From Lachnoclostridium sp. UBA903 (lineage in GTDB: Bacteria > Bacillota > Clostridia > Lachnospirales > Lachnospiraceae), in the NCBI GenBank assembly GCA_002294045.1, contig DBEP01000075.1, positions 40,660 to 51,151 of the forward strand: 10,492 nucleotides of DNA, written 5' to 3'. Position 1 is the stretch's first letter. Each line of letters starts with the position of its first letter. The translations under genes and the position numbers were made by a program. Of this stretch, positions 1 to 6,674 are shown in pieces. Under the pieces are notes generated by a model. It had not been told where the DNA came from. It searched no databases and saw nothing but the letters and a program-made list of their open reading frames with translations.

Positions 1-71
1 TTGTCTCCCACAAAGTGGAGCATCCAGTCCGGCACAAGCATTTTTCAAACACCCTCTAGAAGGAGAAGTCT
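1..71. other. Upstream flank, no gene assigned
   Basis: This is the stretch before the first clear gene, and I cannot assign it. One + frame ends in TAG at 57-59, just before the ribosome binding site. Another ends in TGA at 73-75 and would overlap the next ATG by ATGA. Neither gives a recognisable protein tail, and both use codons unlike the rest of the window. Positions 8-26 hold a small CCAC-AAA-GTGG hairpin that matches 16 of 19 bases of a hairpin at 10449-10467, so this may instead be the end of an intergenic repeat. A good Shine-Dalgarno (AGAAGGAG, 58-65) lies 6 bases before the next gene. Confidence 0.4.
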
Positions 72-443
72 ATGAAATATCGAATTGCAATCGGAACCAG
101 GGACGGTATAAATATTACGGAACATTTCGGGCAGTGCAATCGTTTTTTGATTGTGGAAATCAGCCAGGAAGATGATCAGGTTATACTGTCGGGGGAAAGG
201 GATACCGGCTGTGAAAACCGGTGCGGTAATCACCAGGATGATAGAATACGGGAAAAAATCCAGGTACTAAAAGATTGCCGGATTGTCCTTGTAAAACAAA
301 TCGGGGGCCAGTCTGAAAAACTGTTAAATCATTATGGGATTACAGCACTTCAATATAATGGTCCTATTGAGGATGCACTTAAAAAAATTAAAAAATTTTA
401 TAAAAAACAAAAATTTGCAGGAGAGGAGCAGATATATGGCTGA
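72..443 (+). CDS. NifX/NifB-C-terminal-type cofactor-binding protein
   Basis: This 123-residue protein is a single dinitrogenase iron-molybdenum cofactor-binding domain (the NifX / NafY / NifB C-terminal family). In nitrogenase systems such proteins hold or pass on iron-sulfur cofactor precursors in the cytoplasm. Visible family marks are the N-terminal strand KYRIAIGTRDG, the HFGQCNRF motif (residues 18-25, family pattern HFG-x-A-x-x-F), and a Cys-rich turn (C47, C51, H54) before IREKIQVLKDCRIVLVKQIGG (60-79). The last matches the family's D-C-x-x-[LV]-[LV]-x-x-[RQ]-I-G segment. Cysteines at 22, 47, 51 and 69 could bind a cluster. The tail (about 103-118) is Lys-rich. The ATG at 72 has a strong AGAAGGAG site. 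The gene overlaps the permease by 8 bases, so it is probably co-transcribed. A role in delivering a cluster to the nitrogenase-like subunits downstream is inferred from context. Confidence 0.8.
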   Translation: MKYRIAIGTRDGINITEHFGQCNRFLIVEISQEDDQVILSGERDTGCENRCGNHQDDRIREKIQVLKDCRIVLVKQIGGQSEKLLNHYGITALQYNGPIEDALKKIKKFYKKQKFAGEEQIYG

Positions 444-1422
444 AGAGCTTAAGGATAAACAGGATATACGTATTCGATTTGACTACAGAACAGCCCTTCC
501 AAGCTTAGCATTAGTAATTACATTATTAACAGAAATTCTTATTCCAAACCATCCGGAAGCAAAATACAGGGAGCTGACTAATTTTCGGAGCGTTGTACTA
601 TTTTTCCTGGCAGTTTCGCTCATTACGCTTATACTTGGGATTTTTAACAGAAAAGTCAGGGAAAAGTACACCTACAGAAGCTGGTTTTTTGGCGGTTTTA
701 CAATCTTCTTTAATATAGTAAACCTGATTACCGTAAAATTATTGTTATTACCGCAGATATATTTTCCGAGTCCCAACCGTATTTTAAAAGTCTTTTCCGA
801 TGAATATGCATTTCTGCTGAAATGTCTTGGCAGTACATTTTTCCTTTTAATAGAAGGCTTACTGGCAGGTTGTATTATTGGTATTATTACAGGTATTTTA
901 GTTGGCTGGAGCAAAGGGTGTAATTACTGGATTTATCCGGTGATACGGATTCTTGGCCCCATTCCCGCCTCAACCTGGCTTCCGTTAGCTCTTGTTGTTT
1001 TTGCAAAATCCCGGCAGGCAGCAATTTTTCTGATTGCTTTTGGCGTATGGTTCCAGCTTACCATATTAACAAGTTCGGGAATTCAGAGCGTTAAAAAATC
1101 ATATTTTGAAGTTTCCTCGACTTTAGGTGCTACAAACCTGCAGAATTTATTCCGCATAGCCATACCTGACTCCCTTCCTTCTATATTTTTGGGATTTTTC
1201 AATGCTACTACCAGTTCCTTTGTCGCTTTAATGACTGCGGAGATGATGGGAGTAAAAGCGGGAATCGGCTGGTATATAAACTGGCAGAAGGAAATTATGT
1301 CCTACCCCAATGTATATGCCGGACTGATTATAATCGCTGTTTTCTGTTACCTGTTTATTACAATACAATTCAAAATAAGAGACAGATTGTTAGGATGGCA
1401 GAAAGGGGTTATTAAATGGTAA
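436..1422 (+). CDS. SsuC/TauC-type ABC transporter permease
   Basis: This is the membrane subunit of an ABC importer of the nitrate/sulfonate/taurine group (BPD_transp_1 fold), 328 residues from the ATG at 436. I chose that start because GGAGAGGAG (420-428) precedes it and because the upstream in-frame ATG at 334 lies inside the previous gene. Hydrophobic segments run at about 20-36, 52-70, 83-105, 134-158, 164-190, 195-212, 248-270 and 293-311. The first two or three form an N-terminal extension compared with the usual six-helix SsuC. The cytoplasmic EAA loop that docks on the ATPase is at about 225-250 (EVSSTLGATNLQNLFRIAIP). The gene overlaps the NifX-like gene by 8 bases and the ATPase by 7 bases, so the three are translationally coupled. 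The substrate cannot be read from the permease. Confidence 0.88.
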   Translation: MAEELKDKQDIRIRFDYRTALPSLALVITLLTEILIPNHPEAKYRELTNFRSVVLFFLAVSLITLILGIFNRKVREKYTYRSWFFGGFTIFFNIVNLITVKLLLLPQIYFPSPNRILKVFSDEYAFLLKCLGSTFFLLIEGLLAGCIIGIITGILVGWSKGCNYWIYPVIRILGPIPASTWLPLALVVFAKSRQAAIFLIAFGVWFQLTILTSSGIQSVKKSYFEVSSTLGATNLQNLFRIAIPDSLPSIFLGFFNATTSSFVALMTAEMMGVKAGIGWYINWQKEIMSYPNVYAGLIIIAVFCYLFITIQFKIRDRLLGWQKGVIKW

Positions 1423-2243
1423 AGGCAAAAGTAAATGCAGAACAGCTGTACGGTGATGGTGTAATTACGGCAAGTGACGTGAGCAAGGAGTTTTTACTTC
1501 CCGACGGAGAAAAAACGATTGCTTTAAGCAATCTGGATGCTGAAATAAGGGCGGGGGAATTTATTTGCTTAATCGGGCCGTCAGGATGCGGCAAATCGAC
1601 TTTTTTAAGGCTGGTGGCAGGCCTTTCCCAGCCTACCTCAGGTGAAATTAAATTGGACGGCCGGGTTATAGAAAACCCCGGATACGAACGGGGGCTGGTG
1701 TTTCAGGATCCTACTTTATTTCCCTGGCTGACTATATACGATAATATAGCTTATGGATTAAAAACCAGGCATATATACAAAGAACATAAAAAAGATGTGG
1801 ATGAATTTATCCGTCTTGTAGGCCTTAAAGGCTTTGAAAAATCCTACCCGCACCAGCTTTCAGGCGGCATGGCCCAGCGGGCAAGCTTAGCCAGGGCATT
1901 GGTAAACCACCCGAAGGTATTGCTGCTTGACGAACCGTTAGGGGCGCTGGACGCTTTTACAAGAATGAATATGCAGGATGAAATACTGCGGATATGGAAA
2001 GAACGAGGAACCACAATGATAATGGTAACCCATGATGTGGATGAAGCAATTTATTTAAGCGACCGTGTATTTGTTATGACACCCCGGCCGGCCAAAATAG
2101 AAGAAATTATTGAAGTATCAATCGGGCGTGGTGATAATCACGGAAGGCAAAGGGACAGTGTTGATTTTTTGAGGTTAAGGTCAAAAATATTACAGATTCT
2201 AGATTTTACCGGTAAAACCCAGTCACCGGAATATTATTTGTAA
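1416..2243 (+). CDS. SsuB/TauB-type ABC transporter ATP-binding protein
   Basis: This is the cytoplasmic ATPase of the sulfonate/nitrate/taurine-type importer, 275 residues. All ABC motifs are intact: Walker A GPSGCGKST (54-62), Q-loop VFQDPTLFPWLT (95-106, with the LFPW typical of the SsuB/TauB/NrtD group), signature LSGGMAQR (148-155), Walker B VLLLDEP (168-174), D-loop GALD (176-179) and switch His206. The first 15 or so residues extend beyond the usual SsuB start. The ATG overlaps the end of the permease gene (1416-1422) and follows GAAAGGGG. The stop codon TAA (2241-2243) is followed one base later by the palindromic repeat at 2245, which separates this gene from the substrate-binding protein of the same importer. 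Confidence 0.9.
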   Translation: MVKAKVNAEQLYGDGVITASDVSKEFLLPDGEKTIALSNLDAEIRAGEFICLIGPSGCGKSTFLRLVAGLSQPTSGEIKLDGRVIENPGYERGLVFQDPTLFPWLTIYDNIAYGLKTRHIYKEHKKDVDEFIRLVGLKGFEKSYPHQLSGGMAQRASLARALVNHPKVLLLDEPLGALDAFTRMNMQDEILRIWKERGTTMIMVTHDVDEAIYLSDRVFVMTPRPAKIEEIIEVSIGRGDNHGRQRDSVDFLRLRSKILQILDFTGKTQSPEYYL

Positions 2244-2244
2244 C

Positions 2245-2399
2245 GTTACTATTCAGTCTTACGGCTTCATAGCAACATTTTATGCACAGAAATTATGCAG
2301 AATGCATAATTTCGCACCTGTCATTCTCGTGTTTTCTGTGACTTCCGCTTCGCTGCACTCACAAAAAACACCTCGAGGCACCATAGGCTGAATAGTAAC
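2245..2399. repeat. 155-bp palindromic MITE-like intergenic element
   Basis: The element is bounded by a perfect 12-bp inverted repeat, GTTACTATTCAG at 2245-2256 and CTGAATAGTAAC at 2388-2399. Inside are two further hairpins. One is a perfect 10-bp stem, GAAATTATGC (2289-2298) with GCATAATTTC (2304-2313). The other is a 13-bp stem with one mismatch, GTGTTTTCTGTGA (2329-2341) with TCACAAAAAACAC (2359-2371), whose loop carries CCGCTTCGCTGC. There is no coding capacity. Terminal inverted repeats around structured non-coding sequence suggest a non-autonomous miniature element or a REP-like palindrome. I see no clear target-site duplication (TAAC on the left, TTTA on the right). As RNA it could fold into a long hairpin and damp transcription into the binding-protein gene. 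Confidence 0.75.
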
Positions 2400-2403
2400 T
2401 TTA

Positions 2404-2427
2404 TAACAGCTTTAAGGATTGCTGTTA
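2404..2427. promoter_or_regulatory. 7-bp dyad, possible operator
   Basis: TAACAGC (2404-2410) and GCTGTTA (2421-2427) form a perfect dyad with a 10-base spacer, between the palindromic repeat and the substrate-binding-protein gene. Just after it are weak promoter-like words: TTGCTG at 2419-2424 and CATAAT at 2440-2445, 15 bases apart. A regulator site over a local promoter is possible, but no known operator is recognised and the promoter match is poor. Confidence 0.25.
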
Positions 2428-2472
2428 GTACAAATATAGCATAATTATATTGAGGAAAGAGAGGAATTGTTT

Positions 2473-3630
2473 ATGAAAATGAAAAAGAAATACCTGCAGT
2501 TTTTCAGTCTGATTACCGTATTTATTTTGGTATTTACGGCCTGCGGCAACAAAACCAAAGAGAGTACCGGGGATACCGTCACAACAGCACCGGAAGCAAC
2601 CACAGACACAGAAGCAGCAACAGACGCAGAAGCGACAGCAGATGCGGCGGACGGTACCTTAGCCGCACCCATAAAGATTTTATATGGCGCGGGTTTATGC
2701 GGGATTCCGCTTCACATAGCCAAACAATTGCAATTTTATGAAGCAGAAGGTCTGGTGGAAGGAGTTGACTATGAATACGTAACATCCAGTACTACAGGTG
2801 TAGAAATGCTGTCAACCAAGCAGGCGGATGTAACCTTTGGTTTAGTTGCAGCCATGCTTGCACCCCTGGATAACGGATTGGAAGCCAAGACAGTTGTGGG
2901 TATCCATACCGGATGTATACAAATAATAGCTGCCAAAGACAAAGGGATATCCGGTGTTGCGGACTTAAAAGGAAAAAAAATCGGCGTAACCCAATTGGGC
3001 GCTTCGCCACATATTGTTACCCAGCGTGCTCTGGCAGATGCCGGAATTGGTTCGACTGCGGAAAATATGGAAGTAGAATTTATCGTATATGATAAGGACA
3101 ATATTGCTTTGGCTTTGGAGGAAAACCAGGTTGATGCTATAGCTACGGAAGATCCGAAAGCTACTACCCTAATCAATGAAGGCGTAGGCATATCCGTATT
3201 TAATTCTGCTACTTCAGACTTGTTGAAAGATGAATATTGCTGTGCTTTATGGGTCCGTAACGAAACTCTTGAGGAGCATCCCGAACAGGTTGCCAAAATT
3301 GTTACGGCAATTCAAAAAGCCTCTGCATGGGTTGACCAGAACGTTGAACTTGCCGCCAAAATCCAATTAGACAACGAATGGATAGTCGGAGACCTGGATA
3401 TAGACATAGCAACCATTTCCAATTTTAAATATTTGCCGTCTGTAAGCGGAGTGGAAGAAGCGTTAACACGTAATATCCTGGATATGAAAGAGTTAGGATT
3501 AATAAAAAAAGATACGGATGCCGAAACCCTTGCCAAAAATAGTTTTTTCAGGCTTGAAGGAGTGGAGGACACCATAGCGGGAACGGTAGAGGCACCCATT
3601 GACCCCAATACCCAGCTAAAGAGTGAGTAA
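2473..3630 (+). CDS. NMT1/SsuA-type ABC substrate-binding lipoprotein
   Basis: This is the extracellular, lipid-anchored solute receptor for the permease/ATPase pair encoded just upstream, 385 residues. The N-terminus has a Lys-rich start, a hydrophobic core and the lipobox FTAC with C24 as the lipidated residue. A low-complexity Thr/Ala/Asp/Glu linker (about 36-62) follows, then the periplasmic-binding-protein fold of the NMT1/SsuA type. This fold begins at PIKILYGAGLCGIPLHIAK and includes a TTGVEMLSTKQADVTFG segment and an ADLKGKKIGVTQLG segment, both typical of the family's ligand cleft. I chose the ATG at 2473, with GAGAGGA (2458-2464) upstream, over the TTG at 2467. SsuA relatives bind sulfonates, taurine, nitrate or pyrimidines, and the ligand here is unknown. 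Cysteines at GLCGIP and YCCAL are worth noting. It lies directly before the nitrogenase-like genes, which supports a link between its ligand and that enzyme. Confidence 0.88.
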   Translation: MKMKKKYLQFFSLITVFILVFTACGNKTKESTGDTVTTAPEATTDTEAATDAEATADAADGTLAAPIKILYGAGLCGIPLHIAKQLQFYEAEGLVEGVDYEYVTSSTTGVEMLSTKQADVTFGLVAAMLAPLDNGLEAKTVVGIHTGCIQIIAAKDKGISGVADLKGKKIGVTQLGASPHIVTQRALADAGIGSTAENMEVEFIVYDKDNIALALEENQVDAIATEDPKATTLINEGVGISVFNSATSDLLKDEYCCALWVRNETLEEHPEQVAKIVTAIQKASAWVDQNVELAAKIQLDNEWIVGDLDIDIATISNFKYLPSVSGVEEALTRNILDMKELGLIKKDTDAETLAKNSFFRLEGVEDTIAGTVEAPIDPNTQLKSE

Positions 3631-3909
3631 TTTTATATGACAGTTATAATCATGTGACAAATTAGATACTCTGCATATTGAAATCTCAGGTAATTAAGCC
3701 TCCTATTAATGATACCCGTGAATGGAATATGCAGAGCATTTAATTCATAAATGCAGGCATGACTTGCTTATCCTCCAGAACTTCCGGCCTGTATAACAGG
3801 CCGGAAGTCACATAAAAGAGATAGAATTTGCCGGAAGCAAAAGAAGCAGTTTCGGCGGTAGGTACATAAATACTGTAGGGTTATGTTCTAATAAATTGGA
3901 GGTACGTAT
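3631..3909 (+). promoter_or_regulatory. Structured leader of the nitrogenase-like genes
   Basis: This 279-base gap has no gene but several strong folds. CTCTGCATATT (3669-3679) pairs perfectly with AATATGCAGAG (3726-3736), closing a 46-base internal segment. GCATTTA (3736-3742) pairs with TAAATGC (3748-3754). ACTTCCGGCCTGT (3780-3792) pairs perfectly with ACAGGCCGGAAGT (3796-3808) across a 3-base loop. GCCGGAA (3830-3836) pairs with TTTCGGC (3850-3856) with one G-U. The word GCCGGAAG occurs twice (3800-3807 and 3830-3837). A TATAAT at 3645-3650 has no good -35. No T-run follows the 13-bp hairpin, so it is not a standard terminator. It could be an attenuator, an RNA-processing site or a ligand-sensing leader; I recognise no known riboswitch class. 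Confidence 0.5.
3780..3808 (+). other. Perfect 13-bp hairpin in leader
   Basis: ACTTCCGGCCTGT and its exact complement are separated by only three bases (ATA, 3793-3795). This makes the most stable fold in the leader, 102 bases before the alpha-subunit ATG. The following bases CACATAAAAG contain no U-tract, so intrinsic termination on the + strand is unlikely. It may stabilise the downstream mRNA or mark a processing point that separates transporter expression from enzyme expression. Confidence 0.6.
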
Positions 3910-5376
3910 ATGGCTATAAATTTGAAAGAATCCACAGTGGGAACCAGAGAAAATCGGCTGGGTTCCATTACAGGCTATGAGGGGGATATACAGGATATCG
4001 TAGAACAGTCCAGGTGCGGTACCCTGAAAAACCGGGAAAGATGCTTCAGCCAGTCAAGTACCTGTCTTTCCGGATGTGCCTTAGGCCAATTATCGGGAAT
4101 ACGGGATGTTGCGGTTATTAACCATGCCCCGGCCGGCTGTACGGCCACTGCTCCCGGCTCTGTGGTGTTAAACCGGCAGTTAGCCGTCAAAATAGGTGTC
4201 ACTAACGATACTGTATTTCTGGGCACTGATATGAATGAAAATGATACGGTATTCGGGGCAGCCGAAGCCTTAAAGGATATTATAAAAAAAACTTATAAAA
4301 ATTATCATCCCAAGGCAATATTTGTGGCAACTTCCTGTGTCACCGGTATTATCGGTGAGGACGTCGACAGTATTGTAGAGGAGCTAAAGGAGGAAATACC
4401 GGTTCCCATTGCAGCGGTACACTGCGAAGGCTTTAAGTCCAGGATATGGGCTTCAGGCTTTGACATTGCAGATCATGCGGTTTTGCAGACCATTGTAAAA
4501 CCTCCCGGGAAAAAACGGCCGGTTATTAATTTTAAAAATTTTTATGAAAGTGAAAGAAAGCAGATTACGGAACTTTTCAAGGAATTTGACGTAACACCCC
4601 AGTTTTTATATCAGAATGCAACGGTTGAAGAACTGGAGCACATATCCGAAGCTTTGGCCACCGTCTGTATCTGCGGAACTCTGGGAACCTATCTTGGCAA
4701 TGCCCTGGAGGAACAATACGGAGTGCCGTATATCCGCACCATTAATCCTCTTGGTATTATCGGTTATGAAAAATGGCTCCGGGAAATAGGCAAAGTTATT
4801 GGAAAAAGTGAGCAGGTTGAAGGGTACATAAAGAGGGAGCGTAAATATTACCTGCCGCAGATAGATGAAGTGAAAAAAGAGTTAAAAGGATTCCGTGCCG
4901 TTATCGGAATGGGGCCCGGATATACCTATGAGGTATCCCGTGTCTTACAGGAACTGGATATGGAGGTGGTATGGGCCGCAGCCTGGCACTATGACGGCAG
5001 ATATGATAACGACACCGTACCCCCTGCCCTTGATTATCTGAAAAACACCTCACCTGTAAATATAAAATTAAGCGTCGCCGACCAGCAGAATTTTGAAGTT
5101 TTGAACATTTTAAATGAGTATCAGCCGGATATTTATTTCTCAAGACATCCGGGGACCACCGTATGGGCTATTAAGCAGGGAATTCCTGCTCTTTATGTAG
5201 CGGATGAATATATGATATTCGGATATAAAGGGACCCTCAACTTTGCAAAATCGGTTTTGGATACCATAAGAAACAGAAGCTTTGAAAAAAATCTGGCCGC
5301 CCGGGTAAAACTTCCTTATACGGATTGGTGGTATCAGCAGAATAATAGTACCTTTTTAAAGGAGGTCGCAAAATAA
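3910..5376 (+). CDS. Nitrogenase component-1-like alpha subunit (NifD-like, not canonical NifD)
   Basis: This 488-residue cytoplasmic protein belongs to the oxidoreductase/nitrogenase component 1 family and should pair with the beta subunit encoded next. P-cluster-type cysteines are present: C56 (or C52) in CLSGCALGQ, C77 in HAPAGC and C143 in TSCVTGIIGED. The C77-C143 spacing of 66 equals that of NifD. C255 (CGTLGTYLGNALEEQYG) falls exactly on the FeMo-co ligand Cys275 of NifD, counting back from YGVP. Key N2-reduction residues are replaced in gap-free alignments by eye. After CEGF (172-175), Gln191 becomes W180 and His195 becomes F184. After GIP (424-426), the ligand His442 becomes A431. 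There are additional N-terminal cysteines at 36 and 45. A non-N2 substrate is therefore likely. The start has a strong GGAGG (3898-3902). The stop overlaps the beta ATG by one base. It resembles methylthio-alkane reductase or other Nfl-type proteins, but the subtype is not proven. Confidence 0.85.
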   Translation: MAINLKESTVGTRENRLGSITGYEGDIQDIVEQSRCGTLKNRERCFSQSSTCLSGCALGQLSGIRDVAVINHAPAGCTATAPGSVVLNRQLAVKIGVTNDTVFLGTDMNENDTVFGAAEALKDIIKKTYKNYHPKAIFVATSCVTGIIGEDVDSIVEELKEEIPVPIAAVHCEGFKSRIWASGFDIADHAVLQTIVKPPGKKRPVINFKNFYESERKQITELFKEFDVTPQFLYQNATVEELEHISEALATVCICGTLGTYLGNALEEQYGVPYIRTINPLGIIGYEKWLREIGKVIGKSEQVEGYIKRERKYYLPQIDEVKKELKGFRAVIGMGPGYTYEVSRVLQELDMEVVWAAAWHYDGRYDNDTVPPALDYLKNTSPVNIKLSVADQQNFEVLNILNEYQPDIYFSRHPGTTVWAIKQGIPALYVADEYMIFGYKGTLNFAKSVLDTIRNRSFEKNLAARVKLPYTDWWYQQNNSTFLKEVAK

Positions 5377-6674
5377 TGGCTAAGATACTTGATCAGCCTC
5401 GATATAAATGTGCCATGGCAGCGATGCAGACCGTACAGTCAATTACAAGGGTTTTACCGATTCTGCATTCGGGACCGGGGTGTGCGGAAAAATTAAACGG
5501 AAGCGTGGGCAGTTCAGGGCTTTATTCACCCCATATATTTCCCTGTACCAGCGTCAGTGAAAAGGAAGTTATATTCGGAGGTGATGAAAAATTAGAGGAA
5601 ACCATTGAAAATTCCTTAAAAGTAATTGATGCGGACCTTTACATAGTACTCACCGGATGTACTTCGGAAATTGTCGGGGATAATGTGGAGGATGTGGTAA
5701 AAAAATTTAAAAACAGGGAAAAACCTGTAATATATGCATCAACGGCTGGATTTAAAGGGAATAATTATTTAGGGCATGACTGGATATTAAAAGCGATTTT
5801 TGACCAGTATCTGTTGCCGCCGGATGGAATACAAAAAGGACTTGTGAATATCTGGGCAGGTCTTCCCATGCATGACCCTTTCTGGCTGGGGAATTTAAGG
5901 GAACTGGAACGTTTGATTACCAAACTGGGTCTGGTATCCAATACTATCTTCGGTTTCGGCAGGGGAATAGAGAATATTAAAAAAGTACCCGAAGCAGAAT
6001 TTAACTTATTGGTATCTCCCTGGGCGGGACTGGAAAGCGTACAGTTTCTGAAGGAAAAGTTCGGTACGCCATATCTGCATTACCCGGTTCTCCCCATCGG
6101 TGCATATGAAACCTCTAAATTTTTGCGTAAAGTGGCAGAATATGCGGGAATTGAAAAAGAACCGGCAGAAGCGGTAATTACAAAAGCGGAAGAAAAATAC
6201 TACTACTATATTGAAAGGTATGCGGACGTATTCCTGGAAACCAGGGTAATGTCAAAACGTTTCGTAGTGGTATCCGATGCAAGTTACAGCCTGGCAGTTA
6301 CAAAATTTTTAGTAAATGATATGGGACTGTTTCCGTCTAAGCAATATATAGTGGATGATACTCCTGAAATTTACAGAGAGGAAATTAAAGGCTATTTTCA
6401 GGACTTGAATTACGGCATAAAAGCAGAAGTCGGTTTTTCCAGCGACGGCCATGAAATACATAAGGAGATAGAAGCGGCTGATTTTAACGGATATCCTTTA
6501 ATTATAGGAAGCAATTGGGAAAAGCCTCTTGCAAAGAAATTAAACGGCCATTATTTGAACATTTCTTATCCGGTTGTGGAGCGCCTTATTATAAACAGCA
6601 GCCTTGTGGGATACGGGGGCGGACTTAAATTATTGGAGGATATTTATTCCGTGGTACTTACAAGATTTAACTGA
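5376..6674 (+). CDS. Nitrogenase component-1-like beta subunit (NifK-like)
   Basis: This 432-residue partner of the alpha subunit begins at TAATG, a one-base overlap, after a near-perfect AAAGGAGGT (5358-5366). Equimolar, coupled translation is likely. The three P-cluster-type cysteines are C12 (YKCAMAAMQ), C36 (HSGPGC) and C95 (LTGCTSEIVGD). Their spacings of 24 and 59 are close to NifK's 25 and 58. C-terminal family marks are PLIIGSNWEKPLAKKL (about 374-389) and VGYGGGLKLLEDIY (411-424). It lacks the long N-terminal extension of classical NifK and is compact, like many nitrogenase-like beta subunits. An alpha2-beta2 enzyme with P-cluster-like iron-sulfur centres at the subunit interface is the expected product. 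It needs a NifH-like electron donor not seen here. The frame ends in TGA at 6672-6674, but a second homologous C-terminal domain continues in the +1 frame. It is therefore uncertain whether this stop is the natural end. Confidence 0.83.
   Translation: MAKILDQPRYKCAMAAMQTVQSITRVLPILHSGPGCAEKLNGSVGSSGLYSPHIFPCTSVSEKEVIFGGDEKLEETIENSLKVIDADLYIVLTGCTSEIVGDNVEDVVKKFKNREKPVIYASTAGFKGNNYLGHDWILKAIFDQYLLPPDGIQKGLVNIWAGLPMHDPFWLGNLRELERLITKLGLVSNTIFGFGRGIENIKKVPEAEFNLLVSPWAGLESVQFLKEKFGTPYLHYPVLPIGAYETSKFLRKVAEYAGIEKEPAEAVITKAEEKYYYYIERYADVFLETRVMSKRFVVVSDASYSLAVTKFLVNDMGLFPSKQYIVDDTPEIYREEIKGYFQDLNYGIKAEVGFSSDGHEIHKEIEAADFNGYPLIIGSNWEKPLAKKLNGHYLNISYPVVERLIINSSLVGYGGGLKLLEDIYSVVLTRFN

Noticed and set aside
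334..435. Longer start for the first permease at ATG 334
   Set aside because: It lies inside the NifX-like gene, lacks a ribosome binding site and adds a Lys/Asn-rich stretch read from another gene's sequence; ATG 436 has GGAGAGGAG before it.
2245..2399. CRISPR array or tRNA-like structure in the palindromic region
   Set aside because: There are no regularly spaced direct repeats and no cloverleaf; the structure is inverted repeats only.
2769..3296. A 175-residue open frame on the minus strand across the substrate-binding-protein gene
   Set aside because: It is antisense to a clearly recognisable gene, has no start signal and resembles no protein family; it is a shadow frame.
3669..3754. 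SAM, T-box, TPP, cobalamin, fluoride or Moco riboswitch in the leader
   Set aside because: The conserved core words of these classes, as far as I can recall them, are not present; only generic stems are visible.
3910..6674. True nitrogenase nifDK, or BchN/BchB and CfbD-type proteins
   Set aside because: Alpha lacks the NifD residues His195, Gln191 and His442. Both subunits carry complete P-cluster-type cysteine sets, and alpha keeps the Cys275 counterpart, which is not the pattern expected of the protochlorophyllide or F430 enzymes.
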